Shown here piece after piece: positions 1 to 6,511 of a stretch of 8,226 nt of DNA. Location: the NCBI GenBank assembly GCA_023388955.1, contig JAEWFH010000085.1, forward strand, positions 1 to 8,226, given 5' to 3'. The DNA is from Pseudomonadota bacterium. Its GTDB lineage: Bacteria; Pseudomonadota; Gammaproteobacteria; Xanthomonadales; Xanthomonadaceae. Position 1 is the stretch's first letter. Every line of letters starts with the position of its first letter. The notes under the pieces are model-generated. The model did no database searches, had not been told where the DNA came from, and was given only the letters and a program-made list of their open reading frames with translations. The translations under genes and the position numbers were made by a program.

Positions 1-1155
1 GAACGGGATGTCGCCGTCGCGCCCGGCGGCGGCGATCTGCACCCCAAGCTCGCGTGCGGCGTCGTCGGACAGTTCGACCACGATCGCCTCGACCAGCACC
101 TGCTCGCGACGCGAGTCGAGCTGGGTGATGACATCGACCAGGGTGCGCTGCACTTCCGGGTCGGCGTTGACGATCAGCGCGTTGCGGCCCGGCGCGCGGA
201 CGATGGTCGGGCGGCGGCCGGTGCCGGCACCGATCACTTGGGCGCCGTCCTCGGTGACGGTGGCGTTGGGCGACTCGCCCTGGCCGGTCTGCCCGACCAG
301 CTCCTGCAGCACCGGCAGCAGCTGCTCGGCGCTGGCGTGGCGCAACTCGATGACGCGCACGTTGCCACTGCGCTCGGCGCGGCGGTCCAGCTCCAGGATC
401 ATCTGCACCACGCGGGCGATGACGGTCGGGTCGCCGCGCACCACCACCGAGTTGCTGCCTTCCACCGGCAGGATCGACAGCACCTGCCCGCCGCCCTCGC
501 CACCGACCCCGAACAGGCCGCGCACGGTGGCGGCCACCTCGCGGGCGGAACTGTTGCGCAGGGTGACGGTGTCGATGGTGGCCCGGTCGCTGTCGATCTG
601 CGCCACCAGGTTGCGGATGCGGGCGATGTTGTCGCTGTAGTCGGCGACCAGCACGGCATTGCCCTGCGGCGCGGCCAGCACCACGCCGCCGCGGCCGACC
701 AGCGGCTTGAGGGTCTCGGCGGCGACGCGGGCGTCGATGCGCGCCAGCGGGATCACCGTGGTCCCGAAGCCGGCGGCCCCGGCCGAGCGCGGATGCTGCG
801 CGGCGGTGTCGTCGGGGATCACCCGGTAGGTCGCCGGCCCCGCCGGGACCGCGATCAGCCCGTTGCCGCGCAGGATCGCCAGCAGCACGCCCAGCAGTTC
901 GTCCTCCCCGGGTGCGTGCTGGCTGGTGTAGTCGACCGTGCCCTGCACCGAGGGGTCTACGATGAAAGTAGTGCCGGTCGCGGCCGCCACGTCCTGGATG
1001 AAGGCGCGCAGGTCGGCGCCGCGCAGGTCCATGGCCGGTGCCGCGGTGGCATCGGCCGGCGGCGCCTGGGCGGCGAGAGGCAGCACGGGCAGGGTGCCCA
1101 GGGCCAGGCCCAGGAAGAGGGCCGGCAGGCGGCCGTGGAAGGGTCTTGGGTGCAT
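1..1155 (-). CDS. gspD: Type II secretion system secretin GspD, N-terminal 385 residues (runs off left edge)
   Basis: This gene encodes the outer-membrane secretin, the multimeric channel through which folded periplasmic proteins leave the cell in type II secretion. I translated it from the ATG at 1155; the frame stays open for 385 codons to the window edge, so the C-terminal secretin barrel is missing. Residues 1-30 form a signal peptide with a hydrophobic core (LFLGLALGTLPVLPLAAQA). Residues about 41-115 fit the N0 domain (MDLRGADLRAFIQDVAAATG), 131-190 fit N1 (TTVIPLARI, then GNAVLVADYSDNIARI), 193-258 fit N2 (VTLRNSSAREVAATVRGLFG, GSNSVVVRGDP) and 264-348 fit N3 (RVIELRHASAEQLLPVLQEL, NALIVNADPEVQ). 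The motif EQVLVEAIVVELSDDAAREL at 351-370 marks the entry to the secretin domain. It follows gspC by 8 bp, so the two are probably cotranscribed. No good Shine-Dalgarno precedes the ATG, which suggests translational coupling to gspC. The order C then D fits the Xcs-type cluster of xanthomonads rather than the Xps type, where D lies at the end; that subtype call is inference. Confidence 0.93.
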   Translation of the reverse strand, partial: MHPRPFHGRLPALFLGLALGTLPVLPLAAQAPPADATAAPAMDLRGADLRAFIQDVAAATGTTFIVDPSVQGTVDYTSQHAPGEDELLGVLLAILRGNGLIAVPAGPATYRVIPDDTAAQHPRSAGAAGFGTTVIPLARIDARVAAETLKPLVGRGGVVLAAPQGNAVLVADYSDNIARIRNLVAQIDSDRATIDTVTLRNSSAREVAATVRGLFGVGGEGGGQVLSILPVEGSNSVVVRGDPTVIARVVQMILELDRRAERSGNVRVIELRHASAEQLLPVLQELVGQTGQGESPNATVTEDGAQVIGAGTGRRPTIVRAPGRNALIVNADPEVQRTLVDVITQLDSRREQVLVEAIVVELSDDAARELGVQIAAAGRDGDIPF

Positions 1156-1163
1156 GGGCTTGG

Positions 1164-1964
1164 TCAGGGCAGGCCGACGGTGGCGGTGTGGATCCGGCCG
1201 TCGCGCCGGTAGCGGAGTTCGAAGCGGGTCTGGCCGGCCAGCCGCTCGCGCAGGGACGCGGGGTCTTCGCCGACGGGCTGGCCGTTGATGCTGAGGATCT
1301 CGTCGCCGGGCTTGAGTCCGGCCAGGCGCAGCGGCAGCCGGTCCGCTTCGGCGCCGAGGCGGTAGCCGGTGGCCGCGGCGGGTGAGGCCGCGGATGCATC
1401 CGCCGCCGGTGCCGGTGCCGGGGCGGGCCCGGGTGGCCGCGCGACCGTCGTCGCCGCGGCGTTCGTGGTGGAAGCGGGCGCCCCTCGTGGTGGCGCTGCG
1501 GGTGTCACGCGGGCCGTGGTGCCCGCCCGTGCCGTCAGTTCGAGGCGCACGGTCCCGCCGCCGCGACGCAGCACCACGTGGTCGCCCGCCACGCGTTCCA
1601 GCACCACGCCGCTGGCCGGCTCGCTGCCGACCGGCCAGGCACGCTGCACGCCGTCCGGACCGGCCAGGATCGCCGAGGGACGGTCGCCGCCGCGGAGGCC
1701 GTGCAGGACCAGGCCGTCAACGCTGCCGGTACCGCTTGAAGCGGTGCCGGGACGGCGAAAGAAGAGGTCGTTGGCGGGGATCGCCACCAGGGCGGGAGCG
1801 GTGGCCGTGACCGCGCCCGGGTACTCCGGGCCGGCGGGTACGAACGCCGCCAGTACCCATCGCCCCACCAGCACTGCCAATGCCAGCAGCAGCACCAGCT
1901 CCACCGCGCGTGGCAGCCACCGCGGCAGGTCGGGCATGGAAGGGAGGGGGGGCAGGGCGGTCAT
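1164..1964 (-). CDS. gspC: Type II secretion system protein GspC (inner-membrane, HR and PDZ domains)
   Basis: GspC is a bitopic inner-membrane protein that links the inner-membrane platform to the secretin GspD and helps select substrates. The 266-residue product has a short cytoplasmic N-terminus, one transmembrane segment at about 20-42 (VELVLLLALAVLVGRWVLAA), and a homology-region domain at about 60-142 (IPANDLFFRRPG, VDGLVLHGL, AILAGPDG, GDHVVLRRGG). A low-complexity Pro/Ala/Thr linker covers about 150-198 (including PPGPAPAPAPAADA), and a C-terminal PDZ domain covers about 200-264, with the carboxylate-loop region LKPGDEILSINGQPV. Length and domain order match GspC proteins that end in PDZ rather than coiled coil. 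The ATG at 1964 has only a weak purine-rich stretch upstream (GAAAGCG). The next in-frame ATG (residue 10) would still leave the membrane segment intact, so the start is uncertain by a few residues. The 8-bp gap to gspD supports an operon. Identity rests on domain architecture plus the adjacent secretin. Confidence 0.92.
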   Translation of the reverse strand: MTALPPLPSMPDLPRWLPRAVELVLLLALAVLVGRWVLAAFVPAGPEYPGAVTATAPALVAIPANDLFFRRPGTASSGTGSVDGLVLHGLRGGDRPSAILAGPDGVQRAWPVGSEPASGVVLERVAGDHVVLRRGGGTVRLELTARAGTTARVTPAAPPRGAPASTTNAAATTVARPPGPAPAPAPAADASAASPAAATGYRLGAEADRLPLRLAGLKPGDEILSINGQPVGEDPASLRERLAGQTRFELRYRRDGRIHTATVGLP

Positions 1965-1983
1965 CGGACGCTTTCATGTCGAA

Positions 1984-1993
1984 TTGTCGACAA
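1984..1993. promoter_or_regulatory. Perfect 10-bp palindrome TTGTCGACAA upstream of gspC
   Basis: The palindrome TTGTCGACAA ends 20 bp before the gspC ATG. The half-site TGTCGA also occurs as a direct repeat at 1977-1982 and 1985-1990. This could be an operator or lie in the 5' leader of gspC. I see no convincing -35/-10 pair beside it, and a 10-bp palindrome can occur by chance, so the regulatory role is only a possibility. Confidence 0.25.
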
Positions 1994-2058
1994 GGGTGCG
2001 GCCGCCCGATGACCGTTTCGTGTCACCTGCAACAAAACCGTGACGAACCGGTAAGACA

Positions 2059-2087
2059 GGCCCCGCGGGCATTGCACCCGCGGGGCC
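2059..2087 (-). terminator. Terminator-like hairpin behind the TonB-dependent receptor gene
   Basis: A perfect 11-bp stem (GGCCCCGCGGG at 2059-2069 with CCCGCGGGGCC at 2077-2087) encloses a 7-nt loop. It begins 7 bp after the receptor stop codon. On the minus strand the stem is followed by TGTCTTACC, which has four T in its first six bases. The very GC-rich stem close to the stop fits an intrinsic terminator, but the U-tract is weak, so some read-through into gspC is likely. Confidence 0.6.
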
Positions 2088-2094
2088 GTGGGCC

Positions 2095-4725
2095 TCAGAA
2101 CGAGGCCTTCAACGCGACCGAGAAGCTGCGGCCCAGGTCGTAGCGGTTGACGTCGATGCGACCGCCGCCCAGCTCCTGGTACTCGTTGTACTCCTCGCCC
2201 AGCAGGTTGCGCGCCTCGAAGGTCACCTGCAGGTCGGTGCCGCCCCAGGAGGGCAGGCCCTTGCGCAGCACGAGGTCGACGCTGGTGCCCGGGTCCTGCA
2301 TCAGCGCCGGCTGGCGCTGCACGCCGTTGGCGTCGAAGGTGCCGCGGGCCGAGATGCGCTCGCTGGCATGGCCGATCAGCAGCGTGGCCTGGTCCCCGTT
2401 CTGGCCTTCCAGGCCGATCTGCAGGTTGGCCAGGTGCTCGGACTGGCCCTGCATGCGGTCGCCGTCGACCACCACCAGGTTCGCCGGCAGGCGGGTGCCG
2501 TTGTACAGGATCACCTCGTCGCCGCCGGAGGACTCGGTCTCCGAATCCGACCAGGTGTAGTTCGCGCCCAGGAACACCCGGCTGTCGCCCAGCCAGTTGA
2601 TCCCGTGTTCGAAGTACTGGCGGTAGTCCAGCTCCAGGCCGTACAGCGTCGCCGCCGGGGCGTTGACGAAGCTCTGGCGCAGGAACGAGACGTCGTCGGA
2701 CACCACGGTCTCGATCGGGTTGTCCAGGTCCTTGTAGAACGCGCCGACGCTGAAGTGGCCGCCGTCGGTGAAGTACTGCTCGAAGCGCACGTCGAAGTTG
2801 GTCAGCTCGCTGTCGACCAGGTACGGGTTGCCGATGGTCAGCCGGTCCAGGTCCAGGTCCATGTACTGCAGCGGCGAGAGCTCGCGGAACTGCGGCCGGG
2901 CAATGGTCTGGGAGGCGGCGAAGCGCAGCTGGCGGCTGTCGTCCAGGGTCCAGGTCACCGACAGCGCCGGCAGCAGGTAGTCCTCCTGCAGCCGGGTGCC
3001 CGGCAACGCGGCACCGCCGTTGAACAGGTCGACCGGACTGACCCACTGGTCGGCGTCCTCGTAGCGCACGCCGACGGTGGCGCGCACGTTGTCGCCCAGC
3101 GCCGTCTCGGCCTCCAGGTACAGCGCCTCGGTCTCCAGCCCGCCGCGGTAGGCGGAGGCGCCATTGGAACCGGTGTTCTCGCGCAGCTCCACCCAGCCCT
3201 GGCTGATGTTGTAGTCCGAGAACAGGTAGTCCGGGCGCTGGTAGCCGGTGTAGAAGGGCGCGGTGTCGGTGATGATGAAGGTGAAGTCGCGGCTGGCGGC
3301 ATCGCGCTCGGTCTCCGACCAGGCGTAGCCGGCGCGCAGGGTCAGCTCGCGCTCGGTCGGCAGGCGCCAGCTGGCGTCGAGGCCGAAGCTGTCGATGCGC
3401 TCGTTGACCTCGCCGAACGCGGTCTGGTTGTTGAGGTGGCGCCAGAAGCCCTCGCCATCCTCGAAGAACCCGATCTCGCGCTCGTAGGGGTTGTCGCGTC
3501 CCGCACGGGCATGGGCGGCGCGCCACTCGATGCCGACGTCGTCGTATTCGCCGAAGCGGTGCTCGCCGGTCAGCTGGGTGTTGACCAGCTCGCGCTCGAC
3601 CCAGCGGGTGGTGTCGTGGCGGCGCACCTGGCCGGCCTGGTAGCTGTAGCCCTCGCTGCTGCGGGCTTCCTTCTCGGTGTCGTGCACGTACATGGTGCCG
3701 AGGCCGACGCGGTGGCGGTCCCACTCCAGGTTGGCGGCGACCAGGCCGTTCACGGTGGCCTGGTTGGTGGTCGACAGGTACTGCTGCTCGCCCAGCACCT
3801 CGGCGGTGCCGGTGCGGGCCTCGCCGTACTGGCTCAGGCCGTCCTGGGTCTGCCAGCTGTTGGACAGCCCGGCGGTGGCGACGATGCCCAGGCGCGCGCC
3901 GCTGAAGTCCAGCGCGGTGCCGGCGTCGATGCCGTAGCTGTAGTCCGGGTGCATCTCGTCCTTGGTCTGCAGCAGGTTGACCGGCGCGTTGACCATGCTG
4001 CGGCCAATCGCCTGGACCTGCTCGGTGCTGAAGTCCGGGCCGGTGACGATCAGGTTCCCGGTCGCCATGGCCTCGCCCAGCGCACCGCGGATCTTGCGGG
4101 TGCCGTCGTCATAGCCGAAGAAGTCCGAGTCGCCGCCACCGTAGTAGGTCAGCGCCGGCTTGTTGGTGGTCTCGGAGTTGCCGCCGATGCCGACCGACAG
4201 CTCCAGGAACGGCTCGTCGGGCACCACGGCGCTGGTCAGGTTGATCACGCCGCCGCCGAACTCGCCCGGGTAGCGCGCCGAGTAGGTCTTCTGCACCTCG
4301 ATGGTGTCGAGGACGTTGGTGGGGAACAGGTCCAGCGGGACCACGCGCTTGAGCGGCTCCGGGCTCGGCAGCGGGGTACCGTCGAGCAGGGCCTGCGAGT
4401 AGCGCTCGTTGAGGCCGCGCACGAACACGTACTTGCCCTGGCTGACGCTCAGGCCCGGGACCCGGTTGAGTGCCTCGGCGGCGGTGCTGGCGCCCTCGCG
4501 CTCGATGTCCTCGCGGCTGATGTGCGAGAGCACCTGCGCGCTGGAGAGCATGGGGGCGGGGATGTAGCGGCCGGTGACGCTGACGGCATCCAGGTCGGTG
4601 GCGGAGGGGGCGGAAGACTGCGCCGTCGCGGGCACCGTGGTGCCGGCGTCCTGGGCGCCCGCGGCGACCGGCGCCAACAGGGCGGTGATGGCGAGGAACA
4701 GTCCCGTGCGGGATTTGGGATTCAT
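2095..4725 (-). CDS. TonB-dependent outer-membrane receptor
   Basis: The product is an outer-membrane beta-barrel receptor that imports a ligand using proton-motive energy passed on by TonB-ExbBD. It has 876 residues. The signal peptide is MNPKSRTGLF onward, with predicted cleavage after AGA (residue 24). LDAVSVTGRYI at 45-55 is a plausible TonB-box region. The plug domain spans about 55-168, with NRVPGLSVSQGKYVFVRGL and RYPGEFGGGVINLTS as recognisable motifs. The rest is a strand-rich barrel ending in SFSVALKASF, with the usual C-terminal aromatic residue. There is no extra N-terminal signalling (STN) or carboxypeptidase-like domain, so it is unlikely to drive a sigma/anti-sigma cascade. The frame extends 10 codons upstream to a TTG at 4755, but the ATG at 4725 puts the signal peptide at the N-terminus and is preferred. 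No strong Shine-Dalgarno is visible. Substrate cannot be read from sequence: siderophore, carbohydrate and other ligands are all possible, and no Fur box was seen. The upstream lipoprotein is the most likely partner. Confidence 0.92.
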   Translation of the reverse strand: MNPKSRTGLFLAITALLAPVAAGAQDAGTTVPATAQSSAPSATDLDAVSVTGRYIPAPMLSSAQVLSHISREDIEREGASTAAEALNRVPGLSVSQGKYVFVRGLNERYSQALLDGTPLPSPEPLKRVVPLDLFPTNVLDTIEVQKTYSARYPGEFGGGVINLTSAVVPDEPFLELSVGIGGNSETTNKPALTYYGGGDSDFFGYDDGTRKIRGALGEAMATGNLIVTGPDFSTEQVQAIGRSMVNAPVNLLQTKDEMHPDYSYGIDAGTALDFSGARLGIVATAGLSNSWQTQDGLSQYGEARTGTAEVLGEQQYLSTTNQATVNGLVAANLEWDRHRVGLGTMYVHDTEKEARSSEGYSYQAGQVRRHDTTRWVERELVNTQLTGEHRFGEYDDVGIEWRAAHARAGRDNPYEREIGFFEDGEGFWRHLNNQTAFGEVNERIDSFGLDASWRLPTERELTLRAGYAWSETERDAASRDFTFIITDTAPFYTGYQRPDYLFSDYNISQGWVELRENTGSNGASAYRGGLETEALYLEAETALGDNVRATVGVRYEDADQWVSPVDLFNGGAALPGTRLQEDYLLPALSVTWTLDDSRQLRFAASQTIARPQFRELSPLQYMDLDLDRLTIGNPYLVDSELTNFDVRFEQYFTDGGHFSVGAFYKDLDNPIETVVSDDVSFLRQSFVNAPAATLYGLELDYRQYFEHGINWLGDSRVFLGANYTWSDSETESSGGDEVILYNGTRLPANLVVVDGDRMQGQSEHLANLQIGLEGQNGDQATLLIGHASERISARGTFDANGVQRQPALMQDPGTSVDLVLRKGLPSWGGTDLQVTFEARNLLGEEYNEYQELGGGRIDVNRYDLGRSFSVALKASF

Positions 4726-4756
4726 GGAGTGCGTGCCTGTGTCAGTGGTTTCCAAG

Positions 4757-4788
4757 CGCCACCGCCGCGGAGGTCCGCGGCGGTGGCG
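4757..4788. repeat. Perfect palindrome (hairpin) between the lipoprotein and receptor genes
   Basis: GCCACCGCCGCGGA (4758-4771) is followed after 2 nt by its exact reverse complement (4774-4787), and 4757/4788 add a further C-G pair. In RNA the stem would be about 14 bp with a 4-nt loop. It lies 49 bp after the lipoprotein stop and 32 bp before the receptor ATG. No T-tract follows on either strand, so it does not look like a classic intrinsic terminator. It may stop or slow part of the transcription, or protect the 3' end of the lipoprotein message so that it accumulates above the receptor message. Those roles are inference. Confidence 0.65.
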
Positions 4789-4836
4789 GGGCGGCTGTCA
4801 CCGCCCGTTCGTGGGTGCGCGGGGCACCGGCACGGC

Positions 4837-6309
4837 TCAGCAGGACGGGGTGCCCGGCAGGCCGCAGGACCAGCCCTGCCACCAGGTGTCGTTGGCGTCC
4901 TTGACCGCGCCGACGTAGTCCACCTGCTGCAGGAAGCCGCCCACGCGGTCGTTGACCTCGGTCAGGTCCGCCGCCTGCACGCCGCTCTCGTTGGCACCGT
5001 TGACGATGGTGTCGGTGAGCGTCGACACGCCGTTGGCGACGTTGTTGCTGCCGGCGGCGAAGAAGCCCGCGGCCACGCCGTCGGCGTCGTCGGCGAACGG
5101 CGCCTCGCAGGAGAAGAACACCGACTGGAAGGTGCCCTGGGTACCGGCGTCATCGATGTCCAGGCACGCCGCGGCGCCGGTCACGATGGCGTTGTAGTAC
5201 TCGATGTGGGTACCCGAGTTGGCGACGATGCCGGTGTCGTGCGCCGGCGAGCCGACGAAGGTCACGTTGACCATCTTCGGGTTGGCCGGAAGGGCGGTCG
5301 AACCGGCCGCGCTCTGCTCGGCCATGCGGTCGCCACGGTCACCCGAGGCGGCCTTCTGGCCACGCTGCACGATCACCCCGAACTGCACCGCGCCGACGAA
5401 GCCGGTGTCGGTGTCGAAGCTGTCGTCGTCGTTGCCGGTGGCGACCAGGTAACGGCTGTTGACCGTGCCGCCGAACCACTCGAAGCCGTCGTCGGAGCTG
5501 TTGTGCACCTGCACGTACTCGACGGTGGTGCCGTCGCCCAGGCCGGCCAGGGTGATGCCGTTGAGCTCGACGTCCGGCAGGACCTCGAAGCCGGAATGCA
5601 TCACGCGCACGTAGCGCAGGGTGCCGGTGCTGTCGTTGGCGTCGTTGCCGCCGTAGTAGGCGCCGCTGACGCCCTCGACCTCGGCCTCGCAGTCCGCGCT
5701 GCCCGGGGTGACCGAGCCGGTGCAGTTGGCGATCGGCGCGCGGCCGAGCAGCACCAGGCCGCCCCACTGGCCGATGGACTCCAGGTTGGTGGTGCCCTCG
5801 ACGCTCTGGCGGCTGGTCAGCACGATCGGCTTGTCGATCTCGCCGACGGCCTCGATCTTCGAGCCGCGGTTGACCACCAGCGCGTCCTGGCCGCTGGAAC
5901 CGAACACGGTCACGCCCGGCTCGATGGTCAGGGTGGCGCTGCGCTGGGTCGGGTCGGGGCTGGCGGCGTCGCCACCGGCGTCTTCGCCGACGCGGGTATA
6001 GCCATTGATCGAGTACAGCACGCCCTCGACGTACGGGATCGTCAGGTCCTCGAGAATGGCGCCGGGTACGCGGCAGTTGGTCTGGCCGGCGATGGTGCCG
6101 ACGTCGCTGAAGCCGGTCGGGCAGGCGCTGGCCGACGGCGGCGGGGCCGGGGACGGCGCGGGCGGCGGGACGGGCGCCGGAGCCGGCGCGGACGGGAACG
6201 CGCCCTCGCCAGGCGAGGCGACGCGGTCGGCGCCGCCGCCGCAGGCGCTCAGCGCGGCAGCGGTGCCAAGCGCCAACAGAAGGTTTTTCGCAGTGCTCCG
6301 GGAAGCCAT
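4837..6309 (-). CDS. Predicted surface lipoprotein with a beta-helix-like secreted domain
   Basis: The 490-residue product has no name that I can assign. Residues 1-23 form a lipoprotein signal peptide with lipobox LSAC, so Cys23 would be acylated. The following Gly does not suggest inner-membrane retention. A flexible linker follows (Pro/Ala-rich, APAPAPVPPPAPSPAPPP, about 41-59). From about 63 on there are short strand-turn units: TLTIEPGVTVFGSSG, NRGSKIEAVGEIDKPIVLTS, QWGGLVLLGRAPI, TVEYVQVHNSSDDGFEWFGG. These resemble right-handed beta-helix proteins of unknown function often found beside TonB-dependent receptors. The segment NDDDSFDTDTG at 293-303 is Asp-rich and could bind calcium. Eight further cysteines (63, 79, 196, 207, 382, 401, 482, 490) could form four disulfides. 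The C-terminus carries WWQGWSCGLPGTPSC. A TTG two codons upstream (6315) is also open, but the ATG at 6309 is preceded by GGAGAGAGAG at Shine-Dalgarno distance. It is the first gene of the minus-strand block and probably partners the receptor; export by the adjacent type II system is a hypothesis. Confidence 0.82.
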   Translation of the reverse strand: MASRSTAKNLLLALGTAAALSACGGGADRVASPGEGAFPSAPAPAPVPPPAPSPAPPPSASACPTGFSDVGTIAGQTNCRVPGAILEDLTIPYVEGVLYSINGYTRVGEDAGGDAASPDPTQRSATLTIEPGVTVFGSSGQDALVVNRGSKIEAVGEIDKPIVLTSRQSVEGTTNLESIGQWGGLVLLGRAPIANCTGSVTPGSADCEAEVEGVSGAYYGGNDANDSTGTLRYVRVMHSGFEVLPDVELNGITLAGLGDGTTVEYVQVHNSSDDGFEWFGGTVNSRYLVATGNDDDSFDTDTGFVGAVQFGVIVQRGQKAASGDRGDRMAEQSAAGSTALPANPKMVNVTFVGSPAHDTGIVANSGTHIEYYNAIVTGAAACLDIDDAGTQGTFQSVFFSCEAPFADDADGVAAGFFAAGSNNVANGVSTLTDTIVNGANESGVQAADLTEVNDRVGGFLQQVDYVGAVKDANDTWWQGWSCGLPGTPSC

Positions 6310-6511
6310 GGGCAACTCTCTCTCCGAGTGGTCAGGGTTGGATGCAGGCCAGCCGAAGGCCCCGGGTTCTCCGGGGCTGCCTTCGGCGGGTCTTGATCAC
6401 GGCGGTGATTTGTAGGCGCTGCCGATGACGCTTTGCTTACGGTGGCGTGTTGGTTTCATGGCAGCGGCCGGCGCAATCCAGCCGTCACGCAGCGGCGCTA
6501 GGCTCACCGGC
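6310..6511. promoter_or_regulatory. Divergent intergenic region between lipoprotein and dioxygenase genes
   Basis: These 202 bp must hold the promoters of two divergent genes. On the minus strand a Shine-Dalgarno (GGAGAGAG, about 6316-6326) serves the lipoprotein. TACAAA at about 6410-6415 on the minus strand is a weak -10 candidate without a good -35 partner. On the plus strand TAGGCT at 6499-6504 lies 7 bp before the dioxygenase ATG and could be a -10 element of a leaderless transcript, again with no clear -35. A long imperfect hairpin occupies 6352-6387. No transcription factor box could be identified. Confidence 0.5.
6352..6387. repeat. Imperfect hairpin in the lipoprotein 5' region
   Basis: GCCGAAGG (6352-6359) pairs with CCTTCGGC (6380-6387) and CCCCGG (6360-6365) pairs with CCGGGG (6371-6376). 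The loop is 5 nt and a 3-nt bulge (6377-6379) lies on one side, giving 14 base pairs in 36 nt. It sits 43 bp upstream of the lipoprotein ATG. No gene end is near on either strand and no T-tract follows it, so it is more likely a leader structure or a DNA inverted repeat than a terminator. Confidence 0.55.

Noticed and set aside
238..1212. Plus-strand open frames antisense to gspD
   Set aside because: They are compositional shadows. The minus strand gives a complete series of secretin N-domains over the same bases.
1717..1977. An 86-codon minus-strand frame starting just upstream of gspC
   Set aside because: It overlaps the membrane segment and HR domain of gspC in another frame and encodes a Gly/Arg/Ala-rich sequence without features.
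1961..3724. A 587-codon minus-strand open frame overlapping the receptor gene in another frame
   Set aside because: Its product is Arg/Pro-rich low complexity and lies inside the well-supported receptor gene.
4814..4828. Small 5-bp inverted repeat GGTGC/GCACC near the lipoprotein stop
   Set aside because: The stem is too short to support a terminator in sequence of this GC content.
2368..6396. A 1342-codon open frame on the plus strand, antisense to the receptor and the lipoprotein
   Set aside because: Stops are rare in the antisense frame of GC-rich genes. Its translation is Val/Ala/Gly/Arg-rich with no domain, and the opposite strand has clear protein families over the same region.
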